Assembly (NCBI GenBank): GCA_035544215.1
Contig: DATKHY010000007.1
Coordinates: forward strand, 1,240,001 to 1,304,000
Direction of reading: 5' to 3'
Source of the DNA: Candidatus Binatia bacterium
GTDB lineage: Bacteria; Vulcanimicrobiota; Vulcanimicrobiia; Vulcanimicrobiales; Vulcanimicrobiaceae
DNA length: 64,000 nucleotides
The notes beneath the pieces are model-generated. The model was not told where the DNA came from. It worked only from the letters and a program-made list of their open reading frames with translations, and searched no databases. The translations under genes and the position numbers were made by a program. Each line of letters begins with the position of its first letter. The first letter of the stretch is position 1. This document shows, piece by piece, positions 35,816 to 44,384 of this stretch.

Positions 35816-37309
35816 ATGCTGCCCATCTCTCTGCGGCCGAACGGTCGTCGCGCGGTGATCGTCGGCGGAGGTGCCGTCGCCGCGCGGAAGGCCGAATTCC
35901 TTGTCGCCGCGGGGTTTCCAATCTTCGTCGTCGCGCCGCACATCGACGAGCGTTTGCTTAGCGTGCTCGCCCAAAATGGCGGCGAGTTCGCGCAACGCCG
36001 CTATTCGCGCGGCGACCTCGACGGAGCGCAGCTCGCGATAGCGGCGACGGACGACGCAGATCTTAATGCTCGCGTTCTCGCGGACGCGCGCGCGACGCGC
36101 GTGCTCGCGTGCGACGCGACGAGCCTCGACGCAGGTGACTTCACGATGGCGGCGACGACGCGCATCGGCGACCTTACGATCAGCGTCGACTCCGGCGGCA
36201 ACGCGCCGGCGTTCTCAGCTCGCGTCGTGCGCGAGCTGTCCGCGCTGCTCGGTCCGCGCTACGGCGACGCGGTGCGCACGCTCGCGCGCGTGCGCGAATA
36301 CGTCAAGGAAACGTTCCCCGCGGTCGAACGTGCGCCGATCTTGCGCGCTCTGGCGGAGCGCTCCGTCGACGAGCTCGCGGCGATGCCGGCGACGACACTC
36401 GTGTGCGCGTCGCGGCGCAGCGAGCTGGCCACGATTCAGAGCCGCACGGTCGCGGCGCGCCTCGCCGAGCGCGGCATCGCGACGAGCATCCTCGGCGTCA
36501 CGACGCACGGAGACCGCGACCGCGAGCGCCCGATCGACGAGCTCGGCGGCGTCAACGTCTTCGTCAAGGAACTCGAAGAGGCGCTGCGCAAGCGCCGCGC
36601 CGATTATGCAGTGCACTCATGCAAGGATCTGGCCGGCGCGCTCCCGCTGGACATGCGCATCGCCGCGATCACCCGGCGCGAGGATCCGCGTGATGCCTTC
36701 TGCAGCGAACGATTTGCCGACTTCGAATCGCTTCCGCCGGGCTCCGTCGTCGGCACGTCGAGCCCGCGCCGGCGCGCGTTGCTCGCTGCGCTGCGGCCCG
36801 ATCTGCGCTACGAGAACCTGCGCGGAAACGTCGACACGCGTCTGCGCAAGCTCGCGGGCGGCGCGTACGATGCGATCGTGCTCGCGATGGCGGGGCTGAA
36901 CCGCCTCGGTCTGCGCGCGGCGCACGTGGTGCCGTTCGGCATCGAGCAGCTCGTGCCGGCTGTCGGACAGGGCGCGCTCGCCGTCGAGACGCGGGCCGAG
37001 GACGATCGCCTCGCCGAGACCCTGCGCTCCGCCGTGAACGATCCCCTGAGCGAGCTCTGCGTCGAGTGCGAGCGCGCCGCGCTGCGCGAGTTGCGAGCCG
37101 GATGCAGCGCGCCGCTCGGCATCCATGCCCGTCTCGCGGGGTCGACCATGGTCGTCGAAGGCGCCTACGCGCCCGCTAGCGGCACGATCTACCGCAAGCG
37201 GCTCGAGCGCCGCGTCTCGACCCCGGAAGAGGCGCGAGCGCTCGGCATCGAACTCTGCGCGCACTTGAAACCGTCCGAGACGACTTCCGCGCTGGGAGCC
37301 CAACCTTGA
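35816..37309 (+). CDS. hemC: Siroheme-synthase dehydrogenase domain fused to porphobilinogen deaminase
   Basis: A 497-residue bifunctional protein. Residues 1-180 form a precorrin-2 dehydrogenase/ferrochelatase-type domain (CysG-N/Met8 fold) with RRAVIVGGGAVAARKAEFL and TRIGDLTISVDSGGNAPAFS. Residues about 190-497 are porphobilinogen deaminase: CASRRSELATIQS, HSCKDLAGALP, GTSSPRRRA and the dipyrromethane-cofactor Cys in RAGCSAPLG. HemC makes hydroxymethylbilane, and the N-terminal domain would oxidise precorrin-2 on the siroheme branch. First gene of a seven-gene tetrapyrrole operon; overlaps hemB by four bases (TTGA). Confidence 0.93.
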   Translation: MLPISLRPNGRRAVIVGGGAVAARKAEFLVAAGFPIFVVAPHIDERLLSVLAQNGGEFAQRRYSRGDLDGAQLAIAATDDADLNARVLADARATRVLACDATSLDAGDFTMAATTRIGDLTISVDSGGNAPAFSARVVRELSALLGPRYGDAVRTLARVREYVKETFPAVERAPILRALAERSVDELAAMPATTLVCASRRSELATIQSRTVAARLAERGIATSILGVTTHGDRDRERPIDELGGVNVFVKELEEALRKRRADYAVHSCKDLAGALPLDMRIAAITRREDPRDAFCSERFADFESLPPGSVVGTSSPRRRALLAALRPDLRYENLRGNVDTRLRKLAGGAYDAIVLAMAGLNRLGLRAAHVVPFGIEQLVPAVGQGALAVETRAEDDRLAETLRSAVNDPLSELCVECERAALRELRAGCSAPLGIHARLAGSTMVVEGAYAPASGTIYRKRLERRVSTPEEARALGIELCAHLKPSETTSALGAQP

Positions 37310-38274
37310 TCGCCCTGCGCCCGCGACGTTTGCGCCGCGGCGAGGTCGTGCGCTCCCTCGTGCGCGAGAACCGCGTTCACGTCGAACAGCTCGTACAGCC
37401 GCTCTTCGTCGTGGAGCGCGCCGGCGATGCCGGACCAATTGAGTCGATGCCCGGCATCGCGCGACTTCGCCTCGGCGAGGCCGCCGCGGAGGCTCGCGAG
37501 CTCTTCTCGCTGGGCATCAGGAGCGTGCTGCTCTTCGGCGTTCCCGCGCACAAGGATGCGATCGCGTCGGGCAGCTACGACGCCGACGGCATCGTGCAGC
37601 AGGCGATCCGCGAGATCAAGGCAAGCCTGCCCGAGATGCTCGTGATCGCGGACCTGTGCGCGTGCGAGTACACCGATCACGGACACTGCGGGGTCCTCGC
37701 GGCCGGCGGCGACGTGGACAACGACGCGACCGTCGAGCTGCTGGCGCGCGTCGCCGTGACGTACGCGCGCGCCGGCGCCGACGTCGTCGCACCGTCGGAC
37801 ATGATGGACGGCCGTGTGGAGGCGATCCGCTCTGCGCTCGACGCGGAGGGCGGGCGCGACGTCGCGATCATGGCGTACAGCGCGAAATACGCGTCAGCGT
37901 TCTACGGCCCGTTTCGCGAGGCGGCCGGCTCGACGCCGCGCTTCGGCGACCGGCGCGGCTACCAAATGGATCCGCCCAACGCGCGCGAGGCGCTGCGCGA
38001 GATCGCGCTGGACGTCGACGAGGGCGCCGACATCGTGATGATCAAACCCGGCCTGCCGTATCTCGACGTCGTGCGCGCAGCGCGCGACCGCTTCGACGCG
38101 CCGATCGCCGTCTACAACGTCAGCGGCGAATACGCGATGCTCCACGCCGCGATCGCAAACGGCTGGCTCGACGGCGAGCGCGCGGTCGACGAGATCCTGA
38201 CCTCGTTCGTTCGCGCCGGTGCCGACATCGTCATCACGTACCACGCCAAGGAGTACGCGCAACGCCATGGATGA
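37306..38274 (+). CDS. hemB: Delta-aminolevulinic acid dehydratase
   Basis: A 322-residue porphobilinogen synthase joining two aminolevulinates. Catalytic lysines are in MAYSAKYASAF and VMIKPGLPYLD. The metal site LCACEYTDHGHCGVL has three Cys and so predicts a zinc enzyme rather than the Mg-only form. YNVSGEYAMLHAA is the family signature near the C-terminus. Start TTG overlaps the hemC stop. The operon then runs through a MobA-like gene to hemL. Confidence 0.96.
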   Translation: MIALRPRRLRRGEVVRSLVRENRVHVEQLVQPLFVVERAGDAGPIESMPGIARLRLGEAAAEARELFSLGIRSVLLFGVPAHKDAIASGSYDADGIVQQAIREIKASLPEMLVIADLCACEYTDHGHCGVLAAGGDVDNDATVELLARVAVTYARAGADVVAPSDMMDGRVEAIRSALDAEGGRDVAIMAYSAKYASAFYGPFREAAGSTPRFGDRRGYQMDPPNAREALREIALDVDEGADIVMIKPGLPYLDVVRAARDRFDAPIAVYNVSGEYAMLHAAIANGWLDGERAVDEILTSFVRAGADIVITYHAKEYAQRHG

Positions 38275-38842
38275 AAGCCGCACGGCCATCGTCATGCTGG
38301 CGGGCGGCGCGGCGCGCCGCTTCCCTGGAAAGCTCGAGCGAGAGATCGATGGCGAGCCGATGATCCTGCGTTGCTACCGCAACCTGCGCGCGACGGCGCT
38401 GCCGATCTATGTCGCAGCGAACCGGCCGTTCGCGCCGCTGATCGACGCCCAGCTCGATGCTCCGCGCCTCATCGATCGGGATCCCGGCGGCGGTCCGTTG
38501 CGCGCGTTCGCGTCGGCCTGCGGGGCGATCGATGCCGAGCGCTGCTTCGCCGTCGCGGCGGATCAGCCGAACCTCGACGCGTCGGTGCTGCGGCGGCTGC
38601 TGGCGGCGTGGCAGCCCGGCGACGACGCGGTCGTGCCGCTTCACGAGGGACTGATCGAGCCGCTCGCCGCGCTCTACGATCGCGCTGCGGTCGTGCGCGA
38701 AGATGCCGCTCTGCGCAAAGCCGGTAAGGCCGCGATGCACGACCTCGTCGCCTGCATTGCGGCGCGTCTCGTCCCGATCGAGCCAGAGTATTTCTGCAAC
38801 GTTAATCGCCCGAGCGATCTCGCGGGCGCGACGGGCAAATGA
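38267..38842 (+). CDS. MobA-like nucleotidyltransferase
   Basis: A 191-residue Rossmann-type NTP transferase. The N-terminal LAGGAARRFPGKLEREIDGEP resembles the LAGGxSxRMGxDK loop of MobA, and DQPNLDASVL matches the metal-binding Asp segment (DxP). MobA joins GMP to molybdopterin to form the guanine-dinucleotide cofactor, as used by formate dehydrogenase. The loop deviates from the MobA consensus, so another nucleotide-sugar or cofactor guanylyltransferase is possible. It lies inside the heme operon, overlapping hemB by 8 and hemL by 4 bases. Confidence 0.75.
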   Translation: MDESRTAIVMLAGGAARRFPGKLEREIDGEPMILRCYRNLRATALPIYVAANRPFAPLIDAQLDAPRLIDRDPGGGPLRAFASACGAIDAERCFAVAADQPNLDASVLRRLLAAWQPGDDAVVPLHEGLIEPLAALYDRAAVVREDAALRKAGKAAMHDLVACIAARLVPIEPEYFCNVNRPSDLAGATGK

Positions 38843-40143
38843 AACTAGAGCGATCGATCGCGGCATTCGCCCGCGCGCGCAAGGTCATCGCGGGCGGCGT
38901 GAACTCGCCCGTGCGCGCGCTCGGCGCGGTCGGGCTCTCGCCGGTATTCATGAAGAGCGGCGCGGGCGCGATGCTGTACGACCTCGACGGTCACGAGTAT
39001 CTCGACTACATGATGTCGTGGGGCGCACTGCTGCTCGGCCACGCGCATCCCGCCGTCACGCGCGCGATCGCCAACGCGGCCATGCGCGGGACCTCCTTCG
39101 GGACGCCGACCGAGCTCGAGAGCGAGCTCGCGGAGCTCATCGCGTCGATGATGCCGTCGATCGAGCGGCTCCGTTTCGTGTCGAGCGGCACGGAAGCGAC
39201 GATGAGCGCCGCGCGCCTGGCGCGCGGATTCACCGGACGCTCGAAGATCGTCAAGTTCGCCGGCTGCTATCACGGGCACGCCGACGCGTTCCTCATCGCG
39301 GCCGGGTCGGGAGCCCTGACGCACGGAACGCCCGACTCTCCCGGGGTCACCCCCGCAACCGCACGCGACACGATCGTCCTGCCGTTCAACGACGCACGGG
39401 CCATCGAGCGCGCGTTCGAAACCAATCGCGACGAGATCGCGGCGGTGATCGTCGAGCCGTATCCCGCGAACATGGGACTCGTGCTTCCTGCGCCCGGTTA
39501 CCTCCATCGGCTGCGCGAGTTGTGCAACGAGAACGGCGCGCTGCTGATCTTCGACGAGGTAATCACCGGCTTTCGCGTCGGTCGCGGCGGCGCGCAAGCG
39601 CGGGAAGGCGTCACGCCGGATCTGACTACGCTCGGCAAGATCATCGGTGGCGGGCTGCCGGTCGGCGCCTTCGGCGGCCGTGCGGACGTGATGGCGCAGC
39701 TCTCGCCAGACGGTCCGGTCTATCAGGCCGGAACGCTCTCCGGGAATCCGCTGGCGATGGCGGCCGGGCTCGCGACGCTCGGAATGATCGCGGCCGATGC
39801 GACGTTGTACGGTCGCTTGGAAGAGCTGACGGAGCGCCTGACCGGCGGGCTGGACGACGTAATGACCCGGCACGGGGTGGAACACCGCTGCAACTCGGCG
39901 GGTTCGATGTTTACGATGTATTTCACGAGCGAGCCCGTCACCGATTTGCAGAGCGCTCGGCAGTCGGATCGAACGCTGTACGCTAGGTATTTCGGCGCCA
40001 TGCTGGACCGCGGCGTCTATTTCGCGCCCTCGCCGTTCGAGGCGAACTTCTTGTCCACCGCGCACACCACAGCCGAGATCAACCGGACTATCGCGGCGGC
40101 CGACGGATCGTTCTCACAGCTCGTGGCGGCAACGGCGCGCTGA
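38839..40143 (+). CDS. hemL: Glutamate-1-semialdehyde 2,1-aminomutase
   Basis: A 434-residue PLP enzyme converting glutamate-1-semialdehyde to aminolevulinate. Motifs: GGVNSPVRA at the start, FVSSGTEATMSA, YHGHADAFL, and the PLP lysine in TLGKIIGGGLPVGAFGG. The length is normal. ATG overlaps the upstream stop (ATGA) and its own stop overlaps hemA by one base. Together with hemA it shows the C5 route from glutamyl-tRNA, not the Shemin route. Confidence 0.97.
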   Translation: MKLERSIAAFARARKVIAGGVNSPVRALGAVGLSPVFMKSGAGAMLYDLDGHEYLDYMMSWGALLLGHAHPAVTRAIANAAMRGTSFGTPTELESELAELIASMMPSIERLRFVSSGTEATMSAARLARGFTGRSKIVKFAGCYHGHADAFLIAAGSGALTHGTPDSPGVTPATARDTIVLPFNDARAIERAFETNRDEIAAVIVEPYPANMGLVLPAPGYLHRLRELCNENGALLIFDEVITGFRVGRGGAQAREGVTPDLTTLGKIIGGGLPVGAFGGRADVMAQLSPDGPVYQAGTLSGNPLAMAAGLATLGMIAADATLYGRLEELTERLTGGLDDVMTRHGVEHRCNSAGSMFTMYFTSEPVTDLQSARQSDRTLYARYFGAMLDRGVYFAPSPFEANFLSTAHTTAEINRTIAAADGSFSQLVAATAR

Positions 40144-41450
40144 TGCCGATCACCTGCATCGGGCTCTCCCACCACACGGCGCCGGTCGAGGTGCGCGAGC
40201 GCCACGCGTTCCCCACGTCCCGAATGGCGGAGGCGCTGATCGCGCTGCGCGACTACGAGGCCGTGCAAGAGGCCGTAATGCTGCAGACGTGCGGCCGCCT
40301 CGAGATCTACGCCGAGCTGCACGACTACGAGCGCGGCGTCGCTCAGCTGAAATCATTCCTCGCAAACTTTCGCCACGGCGCCACCGGCTACGACCTCGAG
40401 TCGTATCTGTACACGCACCTCGGCCACCAGGCGGTCGAACATCTCTTCCGCGTCTGCACGGGCCTCGATTCGATGCTGATCGGCGAGGCCGAAATTCTCG
40501 GGCAGGTCAAGGACGCGTACGTCGCGGCGACGCAGGCCAAGTCGCTCGGACGCTCGCTGCATCGGCTCTTCCGCGACGCGCTGGCCGCCGGCAAGACCGC
40601 GCGCGCACAGACTCAAATCGGCGGCGCGTCGGCGTCCATCGCGACGGCCGCGGTCGTCGCGGCGCAATGCCGTCTGGGCACGCTGGAAGACAAATCGGTC
40701 CTCGTCGTGGGCGCCGGTAAGATGGGACGCACGGCAGTGAAGCGCTTGCGCCAAGAGGGCGCGGCGCGCGTCGTCGTCGCGAATCGAACGATCTCGCGCT
40801 CGCGTGACCTCGTCGCCGAGGCGGGATTCGGAGAGGCAGTCGAGATGCCGGGCCTCGTCGACGCGTTGGCGCTGGCCGACGTCGTCGTTGCGTCGACCGG
40901 CGCGTCGCACTTTGTGCTGAGCGAGCCGCGCGTGCGCGCAGCAATGGAACGGCGCCCGGACCGTCCGCTCTTCATCGTGGACATCGCGGTGCCGCGCGAT
41001 GCGGATCCGGCCGTGGCGAACGTGCCCAACGTCGCGCTCGTCGACATCGACGGGCTAAAGGCGCTCGTCAACGAACGCCTCGAGCTCCGCCGCGAAGCAA
41101 TTCCCGCGGTGGAAGAGATCATCGACGAGCACGTCGAGCGCTTCGAGAATTGGTATCGCTCGCGCGTCGCGGTTCCTGTCATCGCGCGGCTGACGGCCAA
41201 GGCCGAATCTATCCGCACCGCGGAGTTGGAACGGTTGCTCGCTCGCTGCCCCGACCTGGACGAGCGCGAGCGCATGCTGATCACCGGTACCACGATGACC
41301 ATCGTCTCGAAGCTGCTGCACTCCGCAATTCTTCGCATCCGTGAGAAGGCCACGCTCGACAAGGAGCAGGCGCTCTCGACTGCGCGCGTCCTCGACGAAC
41401 TCTTCGAGCTCGACTCGGTGAAAGACGAGTCGTCATCACGAGCGGAGTAA
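40143..41450 (+). CDS. hemA: Glutamyl-tRNA reductase
   Basis: A 435-residue NADPH-dependent enzyme reducing Glu-tRNA-Glu to glutamate-1-semialdehyde. Visible: GLSHHTAPVEVRERHAF at the N-terminus, the nucleophilic Cys in LQTCGRLEIYA (Gly in place of the commoner Asn after Cys), IGEAEILGQVKDAY, and the nucleotide site VVGAGKMGRTA. The C-terminal dimerisation helices are intact. It lies between hemL and the cobA-hemD fusion, whose coding frame appears to begin inside the last 16 bases of hemA. Confidence 0.97.
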   Translation: MPITCIGLSHHTAPVEVRERHAFPTSRMAEALIALRDYEAVQEAVMLQTCGRLEIYAELHDYERGVAQLKSFLANFRHGATGYDLESYLYTHLGHQAVEHLFRVCTGLDSMLIGEAEILGQVKDAYVAATQAKSLGRSLHRLFRDALAAGKTARAQTQIGGASASIATAAVVAAQCRLGTLEDKSVLVVGAGKMGRTAVKRLRQEGAARVVVANRTISRSRDLVAEAGFGEAVEMPGLVDALALADVVVASTGASHFVLSEPRVRAAMERRPDRPLFIVDIAVPRDADPAVANVPNVALVDIDGLKALVNERLELRREAIPAVEEIIDEHVERFENWYRSRVAVPVIARLTAKAESIRTAELERLLARCPDLDERERMLITGTTMTIVSKLLHSAILRIREKATLDKEQALSTARVLDELFELDSVKDESSSRAE

Positions 41451-42961
41451 AGGGCAGGGTTCATCTGGTCGGCGCAGGCCCGGGCGATCCGGGCCTGCTG
41501 ACGTTACGGGCCGCGGAGCTGCTGCGCGCCGCGGACGTACTGCTCTACGACGCGCTCGTCGCCGACGCGATCGTCGGCCTCGCGCCGCCGAGCTGCGAGC
41601 GCATCTTCGTCGGCAAGCGCCGCGGCGCGCACGCCATGCCGCAGGCCGACATCGAGCGGCTGATGATCGAAAAGGCGCGCGCCGGCAAGAGCGTCGTGCG
41701 CTTAAAGGGCGGCGATCCGTTCGTCTTTGGACGCGGGGGCGAGGAAGCTCAGGCGCTGCACGCCGCCGGCATCGCGTTCGACGTAGTTCCCGGGATCAGC
41801 TCGGTGGTGGCGGCGCCCGCTTACGCCGGCATACCGGTGACGCATCGCGAGCACGCTGCGTCGTTCACGGTGATTACCGGACACGAGGATCCAGCGAAGC
41901 CCGCAACCGCGCTGGACTGGGCCAAGCTCGCCGATCCGCAGCGAACGCTCGTGCTCCTGATGGCGACGGCGACGCTGAGCGAGATCGCAAACCAACTGAT
42001 CGGGCACGGGCTCGATCCCGGCACGCCCGTCGCGGTGGTGCAAGACGGCACCCGCCCCAGCCAGCAGACGGTCTCCGCCACGCTGGCAACGATCGGCGCG
42101 GAGGCCGCGCGCGCAAACGTCGGCTCACCCGCGGTCGTCGTTATCGGCAGCGTCGTGAGCCTGCGCGAGGCGCTGCGTTGGTTCGATACTGGCCCGCTCT
42201 TCGGCAAGCGGGTGCTGATCACGCGCGCGGGTCATCAGTCGGATGCGTTCGCGCGGGCCCTGCTGGAGCGCGGCGCCGAGCCGATCCCGGCGCCCACGAT
42301 CGCCATCCAGCCGCCCGGCGATGCGCGTCCGGCGGAAGAGGTGCTCGGCGAGCTCGCGTCCTTTGCCTGGATCGTGTTCACGTCGCGCAACGGCGTCGAC
42401 GCGTTCTTCGAGCGGCTCGCAGCTCGCGGCAGCGACGCGCGCGCGATCGCCGGCGCCAACGTGGCCGCGATCGGTGAGCGCACCGCCGAGCGATTGGAGC
42501 GCCGTGGCATCCGCGCCGACTTGGTTCCCGCGATGTACGTGAGCGAGAAGCTCGCCGGCGCCATCGTCGAGCGCTCGCGCCCCGGCGACCGCATCTTGCT
42601 CTACCGCGCGAGTGAAGCGCGCGACGCGCTGCCCCGCGCACTCGAGGCGGCCGGACGGCGCGTCACGGACGTCGCCGCGTACGAGACGGTCGTCGCGAGC
42701 GATCCGGATTTCGCGGAGAAAGTGGGTCGCGCGAACGTGCTGACGTTTACGAGCGCGAGCACCGTACGCGCCTTCGTCGCGCTGCTCGGCTCGATCGAGG
42801 CGGCCGTTGAGGCAGCGCGCGACAAGTGCGTCGCGTGCATCGGACCTATCACCGCCGAGGCTGCGAGCGGCGCAGGCCTGCGCGTGGACGTCGTCGCGAG
42901 CGTTTACACGACTGTGGGGATCCTCGAAGCGCTTGAAGCGTACTTCGCGCGAACGGGATGA
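41435..42961 (+). CDS. cobA-hemD: Uroporphyrinogen-III methyltransferase fused to uroporphyrinogen-III synthase
   Basis: A fusion of SUMT (about residues 1-250) and HemD (about 255-508). The SUMT domain has the SAM loop VGAGPGDPGLLTLRA, then VRLKGGDPFVFGRGGEE, and PGISSVVAAPAYAGIPVTHR. The HemD half starts with KRVLITRAGHQ and contains WIVFTSRNGVDAF. The first ATG (41636) would delete the SAM loop. Upstream in the same frame there is no ATG, GTG or TTG back to the preceding stop, so the true start is non-standard. ATC 41435 (ITSGVKGRVHLVGAG) is my best guess. Confidence 0.9.
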   Translation: MTSGVKGRVHLVGAGPGDPGLLTLRAAELLRAADVLLYDALVADAIVGLAPPSCERIFVGKRRGAHAMPQADIERLMIEKARAGKSVVRLKGGDPFVFGRGGEEAQALHAAGIAFDVVPGISSVVAAPAYAGIPVTHREHAASFTVITGHEDPAKPATALDWAKLADPQRTLVLLMATATLSEIANQLIGHGLDPGTPVAVVQDGTRPSQQTVSATLATIGAEAARANVGSPAVVVIGSVVSLREALRWFDTGPLFGKRVLITRAGHQSDAFARALLERGAEPIPAPTIAIQPPGDARPAEEVLGELASFAWIVFTSRNGVDAFFERLAARGSDARAIAGANVAAIGERTAERLERRGIRADLVPAMYVSEKLAGAIVERSRPGDRILLYRASEARDALPRALEAAGRRVTDVAAYETVVASDPDFAEKVGRANVLTFTSASTVRAFVALLGSIEAAVEAARDKCVACIGPITAEAASGAGLRVDVVASVYTTVGILEALEAYFARTG

Positions 42962-43695
42962 TGCAGGTCGCGCTCGGCGCCGCGCTGGCCGCCGTGATTG
43001 CGCTGATCGCGCATCGCGCGCGGTCGCTCTCGACGAGCGGCGCCGTCGCGGCGTTCGTAGTCGGGACGATCGTGTTCGCGTCCGCGGGATGGCGCGGCGC
43101 GGCGGTGCTCTTCGCGTTTTTCATTCCGTCGGCGCTGCTTTCGCGCCGCGGCTCGGGCGGCGCGCCGCGCAGCGGTTGGCAGGTACTCGCCAACGGCGGC
43201 ATCGCCGCCTGCTGCGCGTTGCTGGCGGCGCGCTATGACGGGCCGTTCGCGGCCGCGTTCGCCGGCGCGTTCGCGGCGGCGTCGGCCGACACGTGGGGAA
43301 CCGAGATCGGCACGCGCGTCGCGCAGACTCCCGTTTCGATCCTCACGTTTCGTACCGTGCCGGTGGGTCGCTCCGGCGGCATCACGCTATGGGGATCGCT
43401 CGCCATGATCGGTGGCGCGCTGTGCGTCGGAGTCGCCGCCGCCGCCGTCGGTGTCGCGCCGTTGCTGGGCGTCGCGGCCGGCGGTGTCGCGGGCGCACTG
43501 CTCGATTCGATGCTCGGCGCGAGCCTCCAGGCGCTGCGGTTCTGTCCCGCATGCGCACGCGAATGCGAGACGCGGCGCCACTCATGCGGCGGCGCCACGC
43601 AGCTTCGGCGCGGCCTGAGCTGGATCGAGAACGACACGGTCAACTTCGCGGCGACGCTGTGCGGCGCGGTCCTCGCGGCATCGATCGTCAGGTAA
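42958..43695 (+). CDS. DUF92 family membrane protein
   Basis: A 245-residue protein with about six membrane helices, matching the DUF92/TIGR00297 family related to plant phytyl-phosphate kinase VTE6. Conserved segments include TSGAVAAFVVGT, ASADTWGTEIGTRV and GGITLWGSLA. A C-terminal loop has several Cys (CPACARECETRRHSCGG), which suggests a metal or redox site. In bacteria the substrate is unknown. ATG overlaps the cobA-hemD stop (ATGA), so it is the last gene of the tetrapyrrole operon. Confidence 0.9.
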   Translation: MMQVALGAALAAVIALIAHRARSLSTSGAVAAFVVGTIVFASAGWRGAAVLFAFFIPSALLSRRGSGGAPRSGWQVLANGGIAACCALLAARYDGPFAAAFAGAFAAASADTWGTEIGTRVAQTPVSILTFRTVPVGRSGGITLWGSLAMIGGALCVGVAAAAVGVAPLLGVAAGGVAGALLDSMLGASLQALRFCPACARECETRRHSCGGATQLRRGLSWIENDTVNFAATLCGAVLAASIVR

Positions 43696-44320
43696 TCGGC
43701 GCTCCCCACGACGCCCAGCCCGGCGCCGCCTCGCGCGCGAACAGCTCGATGCGCGAGCGCTTGCCGCAGAGTTGCTCGATCATGGCGCGAAAAACCGCGG
43801 GCTTGCGGCTATGCTCCGCACGTTGATGCAGCACGACTTGACCCTGCGCGAGGTCGTGCAGCTTAAACGGGCGCCCCGTCGGCATCGTCGTCGCGGCGAG
43901 AACGAACTCGGTCGTCGGCTTGGTAAACGTCGGCGCGACGCCTTGCCCGTGAATGATCTCGCCGCGCCGATTCGTTTTGACCCAGACGTAGAGCACGCCG
44001 CGAAAATGCAGTCCCCAATGCTGCACGAGCTCGAGCGCGAGATGCAGCCGCGGCCCGGTCGCCCAAAGGAAAAGCGCCGCGCGCTTGGCCATAACGTCGC
44101 GCACGGGCAGCCGCGCGAGCGCCTCCTGCGACATCAGCGAGTAGTGCTTCCCCGCGGCGGCGTCCTTGATCGGACTGCCGTAATACGACCACGGCGGGTC
44201 GGCGTAAACGATCTCGAAGGGCCCCTTCGGGAGGGGCGGCACGTCGACGGGCTCGCGCGCCGGGGACCGCCGAGCCAAGCGCGCCAGATGCTCGAGATTC
44301 TTCTTTGAATACGGGCTCAC
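43688..44320 (-). CDS. MT-A70 family adenine methyltransferase
   Basis: A 210-residue SAM-dependent N6-adenine methylase. The catalytic motif is DPPW in EIVYADPPWSYYG, and the fold features ALFLWATGPRLHLALELVQ and VWVKTNRRGEI follow as in prokaryotic MT-A70 DNA methylases. No restriction enzyme is near, so it is a solitary enzyme, perhaps regulatory or phage-derived. It starts with GTG 44320, directly below a perfect 6-bp inverted repeat (GACCCC/GGGGTC, 44321-44337). Its end overlaps the DUF92 gene by eight bases in convergent orientation. Confidence 0.88.
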   Translation of the reverse strand: MSPYSKKNLEHLARLARRSPAREPVDVPPLPKGPFEIVYADPPWSYYGSPIKDAAAGKHYSLMSQEALARLPVRDVMAKRAALFLWATGPRLHLALELVQHWGLHFRGVLYVWVKTNRRGEIIHGQGVAPTFTKPTTEFVLAATTMPTGRPFKLHDLAQGQVVLHQRAEHSRKPAVFRAMIEQLCGKRSRIELFAREAAPGWASWGAPIT

Positions 44321-44337
44321 GACCCCAAAGAGGGGTC
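44321..44337. promoter_or_regulatory. Inverted repeat GACCCC-N5-GGGGTC in a divergent promoter region
   Basis: A perfect 6-bp palindrome with a five-base loop lies immediately upstream of the MT-A70 GTG start and 48 bases before the TonB-like ATG. It could be an operator or a small mRNA hairpin. Nothing else supports a choice. Confidence 0.3.
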
Positions 44338-44384
44338 ACGGACCGGGGCAGTTGCACGTTGAAGCCGAAGGGAGCTTTTCGGTT

